Source of the DNA: Euzebyaceae bacterium
GTDB lineage: Bacteria; Actinomycetota; Nitriliruptoria; Euzebyales; Egibacteraceae
Reading direction: 5' to 3'
DNA length: 7,331 nt
Assembly: GCA_013696915.1 (NCBI GenBank)
Contig: JACCXR010000130.1
Location: 1-7,331 of the forward strand
The notes under the pieces are model-generated. The model did no database searches. It was not told the DNA's origin and saw nothing but the letters and a program-made list of their open reading frames with translations. Both the position numbers and the translations under genes were made by a program. Positions 1 to 5,774 of the stretch are shown here, piece after piece (within the stretch, counting starts at the first letter, position 1; the number at the start of each line of letters is the position of its first letter).

Positions 1-227
1 GGTGTGGAGGGGCCGATCCTCGACGGGCGCGGCTACCACACCGACGAGTTCGCCGAGGCGGCGGAGCGCTACCACGCCATGGTCGTCGCGGCGCACAAGG
101 GCCACGCCAAGGTCGAGGCCCCCATGCCGGCGCTGCGCCCCTACGAGCTGGTCGGGCGGCGCACGGCGCAGAGGCGGCCGGCGCGACCGACCACGCGCTG
201 TTCGAGCCGCCGCACGACGAGGAGTAG
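1..227 (+). CDS. 3' end of an unrecognised gene with an apparent frameshift
   Basis: The gene enters from outside the left edge. Frame 1 from base 1 gives a natural-looking peptide (GRGYHTDEFAEAAERYHAMV, then AHKGHAKVEAPMPALRPYEL) up to about base 150. Beyond that, frame 1 turns Arg/Thr/Ser-rich and its GC bias at the third codon position drops. From about 153 the good codon pattern moves to frame 3, which reads through DHALFEPPHDEE to a TAG at 225-227. Nineteen codons before that stop have almost only G or C in third position. One missing base in the GGG/CGG run at 153-158 would rejoin the two halves. The stop then lies 20 bases before tldD, suggesting co-transcription. I do not recognise the family. 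A metal-binding hydrolase is conceivable from the GYHTDE stretch but is only a guess. The shift may be a sequencing indel or a real mutation. Confidence 0.55.
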   Translation, partial: CGGADPRRARLPHRRVRRGGGALPRHGRRGAQGPRQGRGPHAGAAPLRAGRAAHGAEAAGATDHALFEPPHDEE

Positions 228-256
228 CCGCGCGCCGCCGTGGCAGGATGAGCGCC

Positions 257-1639
257 ATGCTCGACGACGCCGACACCAAGGCCGTGCTGTCCGCCGCGCT
301 CTCCGGGGGCGGTGACTTCGCCGAGGTGTTCGCCGAGACGCGGCGCGGCCGCAATCTCCGACTCGACGACGGCAAGATCGAGGAGCTCGTGTCCGGTCGT
401 GACCGCGGCGCCGGCATCCGGGTGCTGCGCGGACGGCAGACCGCCTACGCCTACACGAACGTGCTGACCCGGGAGGCGCTCGTCGATGCTGCGAGGGTCG
501 CGGCGGCGGCGATCCAGGGGCAGGCCCAGACCCGGGTGGCCGATCTCACGACGGCGACGCCGGCGGTCACCCACCCCGCGGAGCGCGACCCGCTCGCCGC
601 CGACCGGCCGGCGCTCGTCCGGATCGTCCAGACCGCGGACGACGCGGCCCGCGGGGTTGACGGCGCGGTCCGGCAGGTCACCGTCCTCTACGCCGACGCG
701 ACCCAGGACCTGTACATCGCGAACTCCGAAGGGCACCGGTCCACCGAGCAGCGAGTGCGCACCCGGCTGGTCGCCCAGGTCGTCGCCGCGCGCGACGGCG
801 TCGTCCAGACCGGCTTCGAGGGCCCCGGCGACGCGGTCGGCCACGAGCTGTTCGACCGTCACCCCCCAGACCAGGTCGGTCGGCTCGCCGCCGAGCGCGC
901 GGTCGTGATGCTCGATTCGGTGCCCGCGCCGGCGGGGGAGCTCCCGGTCGTCCTGGCTGCCGGCGGCGGCGGTGTGCTGTTCCACGAGGCCTGCGGCCAC
1001 GGGATGGAGGCGGACATCGTCGCGAAGGACGCGAGCGTCTACGCCGGCCGGCGCGGCGAGCGGCTCGGCACGCCGATCTTCACCGGCGTCGACGACGCCA
1101 CCGTGGCCGGCGGCTGGGGGAGCTTCAGCTTCGACGACGAGGGGACGCCGGCGCAGCGCACGGTGCTGTTCGATCGGGGCGTCTGCACCGACTACATGAG
1201 CGACCGGATCCGGGCGGCGCAGCTCGGCATCGCCGCCTCGGGCAACGGCCGGCGCCAGTCGTACGCGCACCTGCCCATCCCGCGGATGACGAACTCGTTC
1301 ATCCTGCCCGGGGAGGACGACCCGGACGAGATCGTCCGCAGCGTCGCCAACGGCGTCTACTGCAGGTCGCTCGGTGGCGGGCAGGTCGACCCCGCCTCGG
1401 GCGACTTCGTGTTCGGCATCACCGAGGCGTACCTCATCCAAGACGGCGAGGTCACGACCCCCGTCCGAGGCGCCAACCTCGTCGGCGACGGCCCCACCGT
1501 GCTGGGGCGGGTCGACGCGCTCGGGACCGACTTCGAGACGCGGCAGGGCATCTGCGGCAAGGAGGGCCAGGGGGTGCCGGTCGCGTTCGGCACCCCGACC
1601 CTGCGGATAAGTCGGATCACGGTCGGGGGCACGGGGTGA
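257..1639 (+). CDS. tldD: TldD metalloprotease, catalytic subunit of TldD/TldE
   Basis: Zinc-dependent peptidase of family U62 (TldD/PmbA). With TldE it forms a cytoplasmic heteromeric protease that, in E. coli, trims the microcin B17 leader and degrades unfolded peptides such as CcdA. The protein is about 460 aa, near the usual 450-480. The N-terminal half includes a GIRVLRGRQTAYAYTN stretch typical of the family (residues near 50-70). The active-site motif HEACGHGMEAD starts at His243, giving H243, E244 and H248. The conserved FDDEGTPAQR follows, then a C-terminal CGKEGQGVPVAFG, whose Cys433 is the expected additional zinc ligand. All expected catalytic residues are present. I prefer ATG 257 because AGGA lies eight bases upstream; ATG 248, which adds MSA, lacks a well-spaced ribosome site. 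The open frame extends to base 2, but the extra N-terminus is Arg-rich and overlaps the preceding gene. The stop overlaps the tldE start. Confidence 0.95.
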   Translation: MLDDADTKAVLSAALSGGGDFAEVFAETRRGRNLRLDDGKIEELVSGRDRGAGIRVLRGRQTAYAYTNVLTREALVDAARVAAAAIQGQAQTRVADLTTATPAVTHPAERDPLAADRPALVRIVQTADDAARGVDGAVRQVTVLYADATQDLYIANSEGHRSTEQRVRTRLVAQVVAARDGVVQTGFEGPGDAVGHELFDRHPPDQVGRLAAERAVVMLDSVPAPAGELPVVLAAGGGGVLFHEACGHGMEADIVAKDASVYAGRRGERLGTPIFTGVDDATVAGGWGSFSFDDEGTPAQRTVLFDRGVCTDYMSDRIRAAQLGIAASGNGRRQSYAHLPIPRMTNSFILPGEDDPDEIVRSVANGVYCRSLGGGQVDPASGDFVFGITEAYLIQDGEVTTPVRGANLVGDGPTVLGRVDALGTDFETRQGICGKEGQGVPVAFGTPTLRISRITVGGTG

Positions 1640-2991
1640 AGGATCTCCAGCAGCTGCTCGACGGCATCGTCGACCGGGCCGGCCCCGGCGAGCACGTCGA
1701 GGCGTACGGCGTGGACGAGACCGACACGACCGTCAAGGCCTATGACGGCGAGGTCGAGGCGCTGTCCTCGGCACGGACCAGGGGCGTCGGGGTGCGCGTG
1801 ATCAGCGGCGGGCGGGTCGGCTACGCCTACACCGCCGACCTCGGCGAGGCGGCGCTGGCCGAGACCCTCGACGAGGCGCGGGCGAACGCCTCCGTGTCCA
1901 CGCCCGACGAGGCGAACGTGCTCCCGCGGCCGGACCGTGACCGGCCGCCCGCTGACATGCCGGGCCTGTACGACCCCGCGTTCGAGGAGGTGCCGGCACA
2001 GGCGAAGGTCGACGCCGCCCTCGCGCTCGAGGCGGCCGCTCGCGGCGCCGGCCCGCCCGTCAAGGGCGTCGACAGCGCGACGTACGGCGACGGCGTCCGG
2101 ACCGCGGCGATCGCATCGACGACCGGTCTGCGCGGGTCGTACACCCGGTGCGACGCCTACGTCGTCGTGGAGGTGCTGGCCGAGGCCGACGGCGCGAGCA
2201 CCAGCGCCTACGGCCTGGACATGGGACGGCTGCTGCGCGACCTGGACCTGGAGGCCGCCGCCGCCGAGGCCGTCCTGCGCGCGACACGGCTGCTCGGCGG
2301 GCGCAAGCCCGCGAGCGCCAAGGTCCCGATCGTGTTCGACCCGTTCGTCACCGCGTCGTTCCTCGGCGTCCTCGCCGGCGCGTTGACCGCCGAGTCCGTG
2401 CAGAAGGGCCGGAGCCTGTTCGCCGGCCGCGTGGGCGAGCGCGTCGGCGGGGTGCACCTGACGCTGGTCGACGACGGCAGCCTGATGGAGGGTCCCGCCG
2501 CCGCGCCGTGGGACGGCGAGGGCGTCGCGACCGGCCGCACACCCCTGATCGAGGACGGGGTCATCTCGGGGTGGCTGCACAACAGCTACACCGCCGCCAA
2601 GGACGGCACCGCCAGCACGGGCAACGCCAGCCGGGCGGGCTTCAAGAGCCCGCCGGGCGTCGCCCCGACGAACCTCTTCCTCGCGCCCGGCGACGAGGAT
2701 CAGCAGGCGCTGCTCGCCCGCGCCGGGACCGGCTTCTACTGCCAGCAGGTCATGGGCATCCACTCCGGGGCGAACCCGATCAGCGGCGACTTCAGCGTCG
2801 GCGCCGCAGGCCTGATGATCCGCGACGGCCAGCTCGCCGAGCCGGTCCGCGAGGCGGTGATCGCCGGCACCATCCCCGAGATGCTCACCGGCCTCGGCGC
2901 GGTCGGCTCCGACCTGCGCTTCCTGCCCTTCGGCGGCGGGATGGGCGGCGCCACCCTGCTGATCGAGGGCATGACGCTGGCCGGAGGCTAG
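1636..2991 (+). CDS. tldE: TldE/PmbA, non-catalytic partner of TldD
   Basis: Partner subunit of the TldD/TldE protease, 451 aa, the usual family length. It shares the TldD fold: the N-terminal GVGVRVISGGRVGYAYTADL (around residues 50-70) mirrors the same stretch in TldD. The C-terminal part has the PmbA signature GIHSGANPISGDFSVGAAGL and a glycine-rich end (FGGGMGGATLLIEGM). No HExxxH motif is present in the region equivalent to the TldD active site, as known for TldE, which shapes the substrate channel rather than binding zinc. Translation starts at GTG 1636, which overlaps the tldD TGA in a GTGA arrangement. This four-base overlap implies translational coupling and equal amounts of the two subunits. 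The Uma2-family gene begins eight bases after its stop. The identity is firm; the substrate in this organism cannot be told from sequence. Confidence 0.94.
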   Translation: MKDLQQLLDGIVDRAGPGEHVEAYGVDETDTTVKAYDGEVEALSSARTRGVGVRVISGGRVGYAYTADLGEAALAETLDEARANASVSTPDEANVLPRPDRDRPPADMPGLYDPAFEEVPAQAKVDAALALEAAARGAGPPVKGVDSATYGDGVRTAAIASTTGLRGSYTRCDAYVVVEVLAEADGASTSAYGLDMGRLLRDLDLEAAAAEAVLRATRLLGGRKPASAKVPIVFDPFVTASFLGVLAGALTAESVQKGRSLFAGRVGERVGGVHLTLVDDGSLMEGPAAAPWDGEGVATGRTPLIEDGVISGWLHNSYTAAKDGTASTGNASRAGFKSPPGVAPTNLFLAPGDEDQQALLARAGTGFYCQQVMGIHSGANPISGDFSVGAAGLMIRDGQLAEPVREAVIAGTIPEMLTGLGAVGSDLRFLPFGGGMGGATLLIEGMTLAGG

Positions 2992-2999
2992 GACCTACG

Positions 3000-3584
3000 A
3001 TGGGGGCGATGAGCGCGGCCGCCACGCCGGTTCCGACCGGCATCACCTGGGAGGAGTTCCTCGAGCTCCCCGACGACGACGTCTACCGTCACGCCGAGCT
3101 GATCGACGGGGAGGTCGTCCTGAATCCGCCCGTACCCCTCAACCAGCAGGTGATCATGCGTCTACTGGGTGCGATCGACGCCTGGACGCAGGCCGGTGAG
3201 GGCCGCGGGGAAGTCACCTTCGACCCCGCCGTGCAGATCACCGCCAATCGCGGCTATCTCCCGGACGCCGCCTGGTACCCGCCAGAGCGGTGCGCTCCGC
3301 CCGGGCAGCCGCCGGCATGGAGCGGACCACCCGCGCTCGCGGTCGAGGTCTCGCCGAGCACCCGCACGCTGGACCTCTTTCGCAAGCAGACCGACTACGC
3401 CCGCGTGGGCGTCACCGAGTTCTGGCTGATCGACCCGCGTGAGCCCGCCGCCATGATCCACCGGAAGCCGGCCGACGGGTCGACGACGTTCGCCCCGCCC
3501 GTCGACGTCGGCCCGGGCGGCGTCCTGTCGAGCCCGCTGCTGCCCGGCTTCGAGGTCGCCCTGGAGCGCCTGGTCCACCGCTGA
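3000..3584 (+). CDS. Uma2 family (DUF820) PD-(D/E)xK nuclease-fold protein
   Basis: A 194-aa protein of the Uma2/DUF820 family, which has a PD-(D/E)xK restriction-endonuclease fold and is often multicopy in actinobacteria and cyanobacteria. Its cellular role is not established. Visible signatures in order: TWEEFLELPDDD (16-27), ELIDGEVV (33-40), LPDAAWYPPER (87-97) with Asp89, AVEVSPSTRTLD (114-125) with Glu116, Lys129, and YARVGVTEFWLIDP (133-146). Asp89, Glu116 and the downstream Lys129 are the likely metal-binding and catalytic set, so the protein looks intact. ATG 3000 is chosen because AGGA lies six bases upstream (2990-2993); ATG 3009 is the alternative and fits MSAAATPVPTG as N-terminus. 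It sits eight bases after tldE and may be read through from it. Its last 173 bases are opposed by the 3' end of the convergent SAF gene. Confidence 0.9.
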   Translation: MGAMSAAATPVPTGITWEEFLELPDDDVYRHAELIDGEVVLNPPVPLNQQVIMRLLGAIDAWTQAGEGRGEVTFDPAVQITANRGYLPDAAWYPPERCAPPGQPPAWSGPPALAVEVSPSTRTLDLFRKQTDYARVGVTEFWLIDPREPAAMIHRKPADGSTTFAPPVDVGPGGVLSSPLLPGFEVALERLVHR

Positions 3585-4293
3585 CGGCCGGCCGCGGCGG
3601 GCTTGTCTCCTCCTCCGGTTCGGCCGCCGGCGGCGGCGCATGGGCCAGGAGCACCCGCCCGAGGGCGAGGCCCTCGGTCGCGGGACCGACCTCGTCGACG
3701 GCCAGCGCGAGCAGGGCCGCGACCGCGGAGCCGTCCTGGCGCACCTGGAGGACCGCCCGGGAGCGCGCGACCAGGCGGGACGGCTCGCTGCCAGCGCCGA
3801 GCACCCACACGTCGACCCAGCCGCCCGGGGTGACCCGCCAGCCGGGCTCGACCGGGACGGGCACCGCCCGCAGCGACCTGGGCAGCCCGGCGGCGGGTCC
3901 GCGCGCGTCCAGGTGGCTGTCGGTGAGCACCGCCCCCTCGGGCAGAGCCAGTGCGAGCACGGCGCCGTCGGGTGCGTCGAGGGCGGCGCGGGGCGGCACC
4001 GCCGCCGGCGGGAGGCGGACCCGCTCGAGCCCCTCGACGGTCGCGCCGACCGCCAGGTCGGTGGTCGCGCGGAGGACGGTCACGGGCGCGCCGCCCCAGC
4101 GGGTCTCCGCGGCCTGGATCCTGCCCTGCGACCATGCCGCGCCCGCGCACAGCAGCAGCAGGAGCAGGAGGCCGCGCATGCGGGGCGGCACCCGGGCCCA
4201 CCGCTCCGAGACCGCGTCCAGCGGGCGGGGCAGGGCGAGGGCCGGCCCGCGGACGAGCCCCGCCAGCCGGCCCGGGCGCCGTCGGTCTGCCAT
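3412..4293 (-). CDS. SAF-domain (CpaB/RcpC-like) single-span membrane protein
   Basis: A 293-aa protein from ATG 4293; a GTG at 4311 would add six residues, and neither start has a clear ribosome site. Basic residues at 34-40 precede a Leu-rich membrane span (about 41-54), so the rest should lie outside the membrane. Residues about 68-128 form a SAF-like module (ATTDLAVGATVEGLERVRLP, then LALPEGAVLTDSHL). It is followed by VPVPVEPGWRVTPGGWVDVW, the CpaB-type second module. CpaB-like proteins help assemble Flp pili, but no pilus genes are present here, and lone SAF proteins near the folate cyclo-ligase occur in actinobacteria. From about residue 218 the sequence is Pro/Glu-rich, then Arg/Gly-rich. 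This tail of nearly 60 residues is encoded opposite the end of the Uma2 gene. No minus-strand frame has a stop between 3600 and 3414, so the tail is either translated or an eroded end. Confidence 0.75.
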   Translation of the reverse strand: MADRRRPGRLAGLVRGPALALPRPLDAVSERWARVPPRMRGLLLLLLLCAGAAWSQGRIQAAETRWGGAPVTVLRATTDLAVGATVEGLERVRLPPAAVPPRAALDAPDGAVLALALPEGAVLTDSHLDARGPAAGLPRSLRAVPVPVEPGWRVTPGGWVDVWVLGAGSEPSRLVARSRAVLQVRQDGSAVAALLALAVDEVGPATEGLALGRVLLAHAPPPAAEPEEETSPPRPAVSGGPGAPGRPRSRAAAGSTGRRPGRRRRAGRTSSTRRPASGGSWRRAHAGRSARTR

Positions 4294-4380
4294 GCCCGCA
4301 CCATCGCGCACCCGGCGGCTTGGCGCAGCCCGCGGACCGCCGGTCCTGTGGACGAACCGCGACGGAGGCCGGGCGGATGT

Positions 4381-4495
4381 ACGGATGGGGCCCCGTCAGG
4401 CCCGCATGCGGGCAGAGGGACGGATCAGGCCCGTCAGGCCCCCATGCGGGCGGAGGGACGGATGGGGGACCTTCAGGCCTCCATGCGTGCGCCGG
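4381..4495. repeat. Three-copy degenerate tandem repeat, 38-39 bp, overlapping the phosphorylase gene end
   Basis: Copies lie at 4381-4419, 4420-4457 and 4458-4495, directly abutting. Each begins ACGGAT and contains a CAGGCC-n-CATGCG core followed by a purine-rich or GC-rich end. On the minus strand each copy carries an in-register version of the last codons of the phosphorylase gene: CGCATGGAGGCCTGA at the real gene end, then CGCATGGGGGCCTGA and CGCATGCGGGCCTGA. The stop equivalents lie at 4473-4475, 4434-4436 and 4396-4398. The copy at 4381 contains a perfect 14-base palindrome, GCCCGCATGCGGGC, at 4400-4413; the next copy is a near-palindrome. A weaker trace may continue into 4361-4380. There are no spacers, so this is not a CRISPR array. 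The remaining spacer, 4294-4380, shows nothing else I can name. Confidence 0.8.
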
Positions 4496-5282
4496 TGAGC
4501 GCCCGCAGCGCGGGCCGGTCCGCCGAGAGCGGCAGCTTCGGGACGATCGCGAACAGCAGCTCCCGCAGCTTGGCGTTGTTCGCCTGGAAGACCTCGATCA
4601 CCGCCGCGTGGGAGACCGGCTCCACGTCGGGATCGTCCTCGAGCCCCGCGTCGTAGTCGGTGATCAACGAGATGTTGAGCCCCGCCATTTCGAGCTCGCG
4701 GGCGAGGATCACCTCGGGGTACTGGGTCATGTTGATGACCTCCCACCCCATCGCCGAAAACCACTTGGACTCCGCCTTCGTCGAGAAGCGGGGCCCCTGG
4801 ATCACCACGACCGTGCCGCGCTCGTGGACGGCGATGCCGAGGCCCTTCGCCGCGCCGATCGCCACCTGGCGCATCTCGGCGTCGTAGGGGTCGGCGAACG
4901 ACACGTGCGTGGACATCGGCCCGTCGTAGAACGTGTCCACCCTGCCGCTGGTGCGGTCGATGACCTGGTCGCAGATCACGAACGAGCCCGGCTCGACGGC
5001 CTTCTGCAGGCTGCCGGCGGCGCAGGGCAGGATCAGGTCGCTCGCGCCGAGGTGCTTCATCGCCCAGACGTTCGCGCGGTAGTTGATGCGGTGGGGCGGC
5101 AATTCGTGACGGGGGCCGTGCCGCGGCAGGAATCCGACGGCCCGCCCGGCGATCTCCCCGACGACGACCGGCGCCGACGGAGCGCCGTAGGGCGTGTCGA
5201 CCGTCACCTCGCGAGCGTCGTCCAGGAACCGGTAGAACCCCGAGCCGCCGAAGATGCCGACCTGGATCTGCTGCTCGCTCAC
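4473..5282 (-). CDS. mtnP: S-methyl-5'-thioadenosine phosphorylase (MTAP family)
   Basis: Cytoplasmic PNP/MTAP-family phosphorylase of 269 aa. It splits methylthioadenosine, the by-product of polyamine or other SAM-derived syntheses, with phosphate into adenine and methylthioribose-1-phosphate, which feeds methionine salvage. Seen in sequence: GIFGGSGFY (9-17) for phosphate binding, RHGPRHELPPHRINYRAN (54-71), QGPRFSTKAES (162-172), INMTQYPEVILARELE (183-198) and TDYDAGLEDD (208-217). Asp in the TDYD segment is the family feature that favours 6-aminopurines over the Asn of inosine/guanosine-type PNPs. A methylthioinosine phosphorylase cannot be excluded by eye. GTG 5282 is chosen because GAGAGG precedes it at good spacing and the family N-terminus begins a few residues later; the frame upstream is Arg/Pro-rich and not protein-like. 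The last codons and TGA lie in a tandem repeat. It follows the zinc-ribbon gene by 82 bases. Confidence 0.93.
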   Translation of the reverse strand: MSEQQIQVGIFGGSGFYRFLDDAREVTVDTPYGAPSAPVVVGEIAGRAVGFLPRHGPRHELPPHRINYRANVWAMKHLGASDLILPCAAGSLQKAVEPGSFVICDQVIDRTSGRVDTFYDGPMSTHVSFADPYDAEMRQVAIGAAKGLGIAVHERGTVVVIQGPRFSTKAESKWFSAMGWEVINMTQYPEVILARELEMAGLNISLITDYDAGLEDDPDVEPVSHAAVIEVFQANNAKLRELLFAIVPKLPLSADRPALRALTGARMEA

Positions 5283-5309
5283 GTCTCGCCTCTCGGTCTC
5301 CGCAGTTCG

Positions 5310-5330
5310 CGGGACCCCGCGGGGGTCCCG
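5310..5330 (-). terminator. GC-rich hairpin between the zinc-ribbon and phosphorylase genes
   Basis: A perfect nine-base-pair inverted repeat (CGGGACCCC at 5310-5318 and GGGGTCCCG at 5322-5330) encloses a three-base loop. It lies 34 bases after the zinc-ribbon stop and 27 bases before the GTG of the phosphorylase gene. There is no T-run after the stem on the minus strand, so it is not a classic intrinsic terminator. It could be a partial terminator, a processing or stability element, or a structure that tunes the downstream start. The stem is certain; its role is inferred. Confidence 0.45.
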
Positions 5331-5364
5331 GGCGCAGTGTAGGAGCGCGCGCCGGGACTGGGCC

Positions 5365-5739
5365 TCAGGCGGACTCGGCGGCCGGCGCGGGGGCCTTGTC
5401 GTCCGCCTTCTTCGCGGGCTTGTCCGACCGCTTGTCGCCCGCGACCGCGCTGTCGCCCTTGCGCTTTTCTCCGGACTTGTCGCCCGCGTCCCCGTCCCCC
5501 GCGGCCTTCGCCGCAGCCCCGTCCCCATCCGTCTTGTCGGCCCCGGACGCGGTCGACGGCGCACTCCGCGAGTCCGTCACGTAGTAGCCGGATCCCTTGA
5601 AGATGATCCCCGCGGCACTGAACACCTTGCGGAGCCGCCCGCTGCAGATCCCGCACGTCGTCAGCGGCCCGTCCCGGAACGACTGGACGACCTCGACGTG
5701 CTCCCCGCAGTCGCGGCAGGCGTACTCGTACGTGGGCAT
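5365..5739 (-). CDS. FmdB-family zinc-ribbon protein with charged tail (Rv0991c/Ruc-like)
   Basis: A 124-aa protein with an N-terminal FmdB-type zinc ribbon: MPTYEYACRDCG, with Cys8, Cys11, Cys29 and Cys32 in a CxxC-CxxC pattern. The family signature FKGSGYYVTDSR follows (48-58). From about residue 60 to the end the chain is low-complexity, built of Gly, Asp, Lys and Ala, and surely disordered. In Mycobacterium tuberculosis the FmdB-like Rv0991c, next to the folate cyclo-ligase gene Rv0992c, is reported as a redox-regulated chaperone (Ruc) with a zinc ribbon and a disordered tail. The same architecture and neighbour here suggest the same role, by inference. ATG 5739 has an AGGAAAG ribosome site upstream and gives the standard family N-terminus. 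It lies 35 bases after the cyclo-ligase stop, so the two are probably co-transcribed. Confidence 0.9.
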   Translation of the reverse strand: MPTYEYACRDCGEHVEVVQSFRDGPLTTCGICSGRLRKVFSAAGIIFKGSGYYVTDSRSAPSTASGADKTDGDGAAAKAAGDGDAGDKSGEKRKGDSAVAGDKRSDKPAKKADDKAPAPAAESA

Positions 5740-5774
5740 GCGGTTCACTTTCCTGGCATGGCGACGATGACCTC

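Noticed and set aside
2..256. N-terminal extension of the TldD frame to base 2
   Set aside because: The added 85 residues are Arg/Thr/Ser-rich with poor codon bias, overlap the preceding gene, and would make TldD much longer than its family.
1357..2763. 468-codon open frame on the minus strand opposite tldD/tldE
   Set aside because: It is antisense to two firmly identified genes, rich in Arg, Gly and Ala, and has no family motif. Long antisense frames are expected where stops are rare because of high GC.
2148..2999. Long plus-strand extension upstream of the Uma2 start
   Set aside because: It lies inside tldE in another frame and reads as Arg-rich shadow sequence. The Uma2 domain begins just after 3000.
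228..3000. Small peptide-precursor gene for a TldD/E-processed product
   Set aside because: I looked in the gaps around tldD/tldE and found only 20 and 8 bases of spacer, too short for a precursor gene.
4381..4495. CRISPR array
   Set aside because: The repeats abut with no unique spacers, there are only three degenerate copies, and no cas genes are present.
3640..5342. Plus-strand open frames of 338 and 463 codons across the SAF and phosphorylase genes
   Set aside because: They are complementary to recognised minus-strand genes and show biased shadow composition with no recognisable domain.
5283..5564. 94-residue upstream extension of the phosphorylase frame
   Set aside because: It covers the zinc-ribbon gene in another frame and the intergenic hairpin, and is Arg/Pro-rich. 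GTG 5282 has a ribosome site and the family N-terminus.
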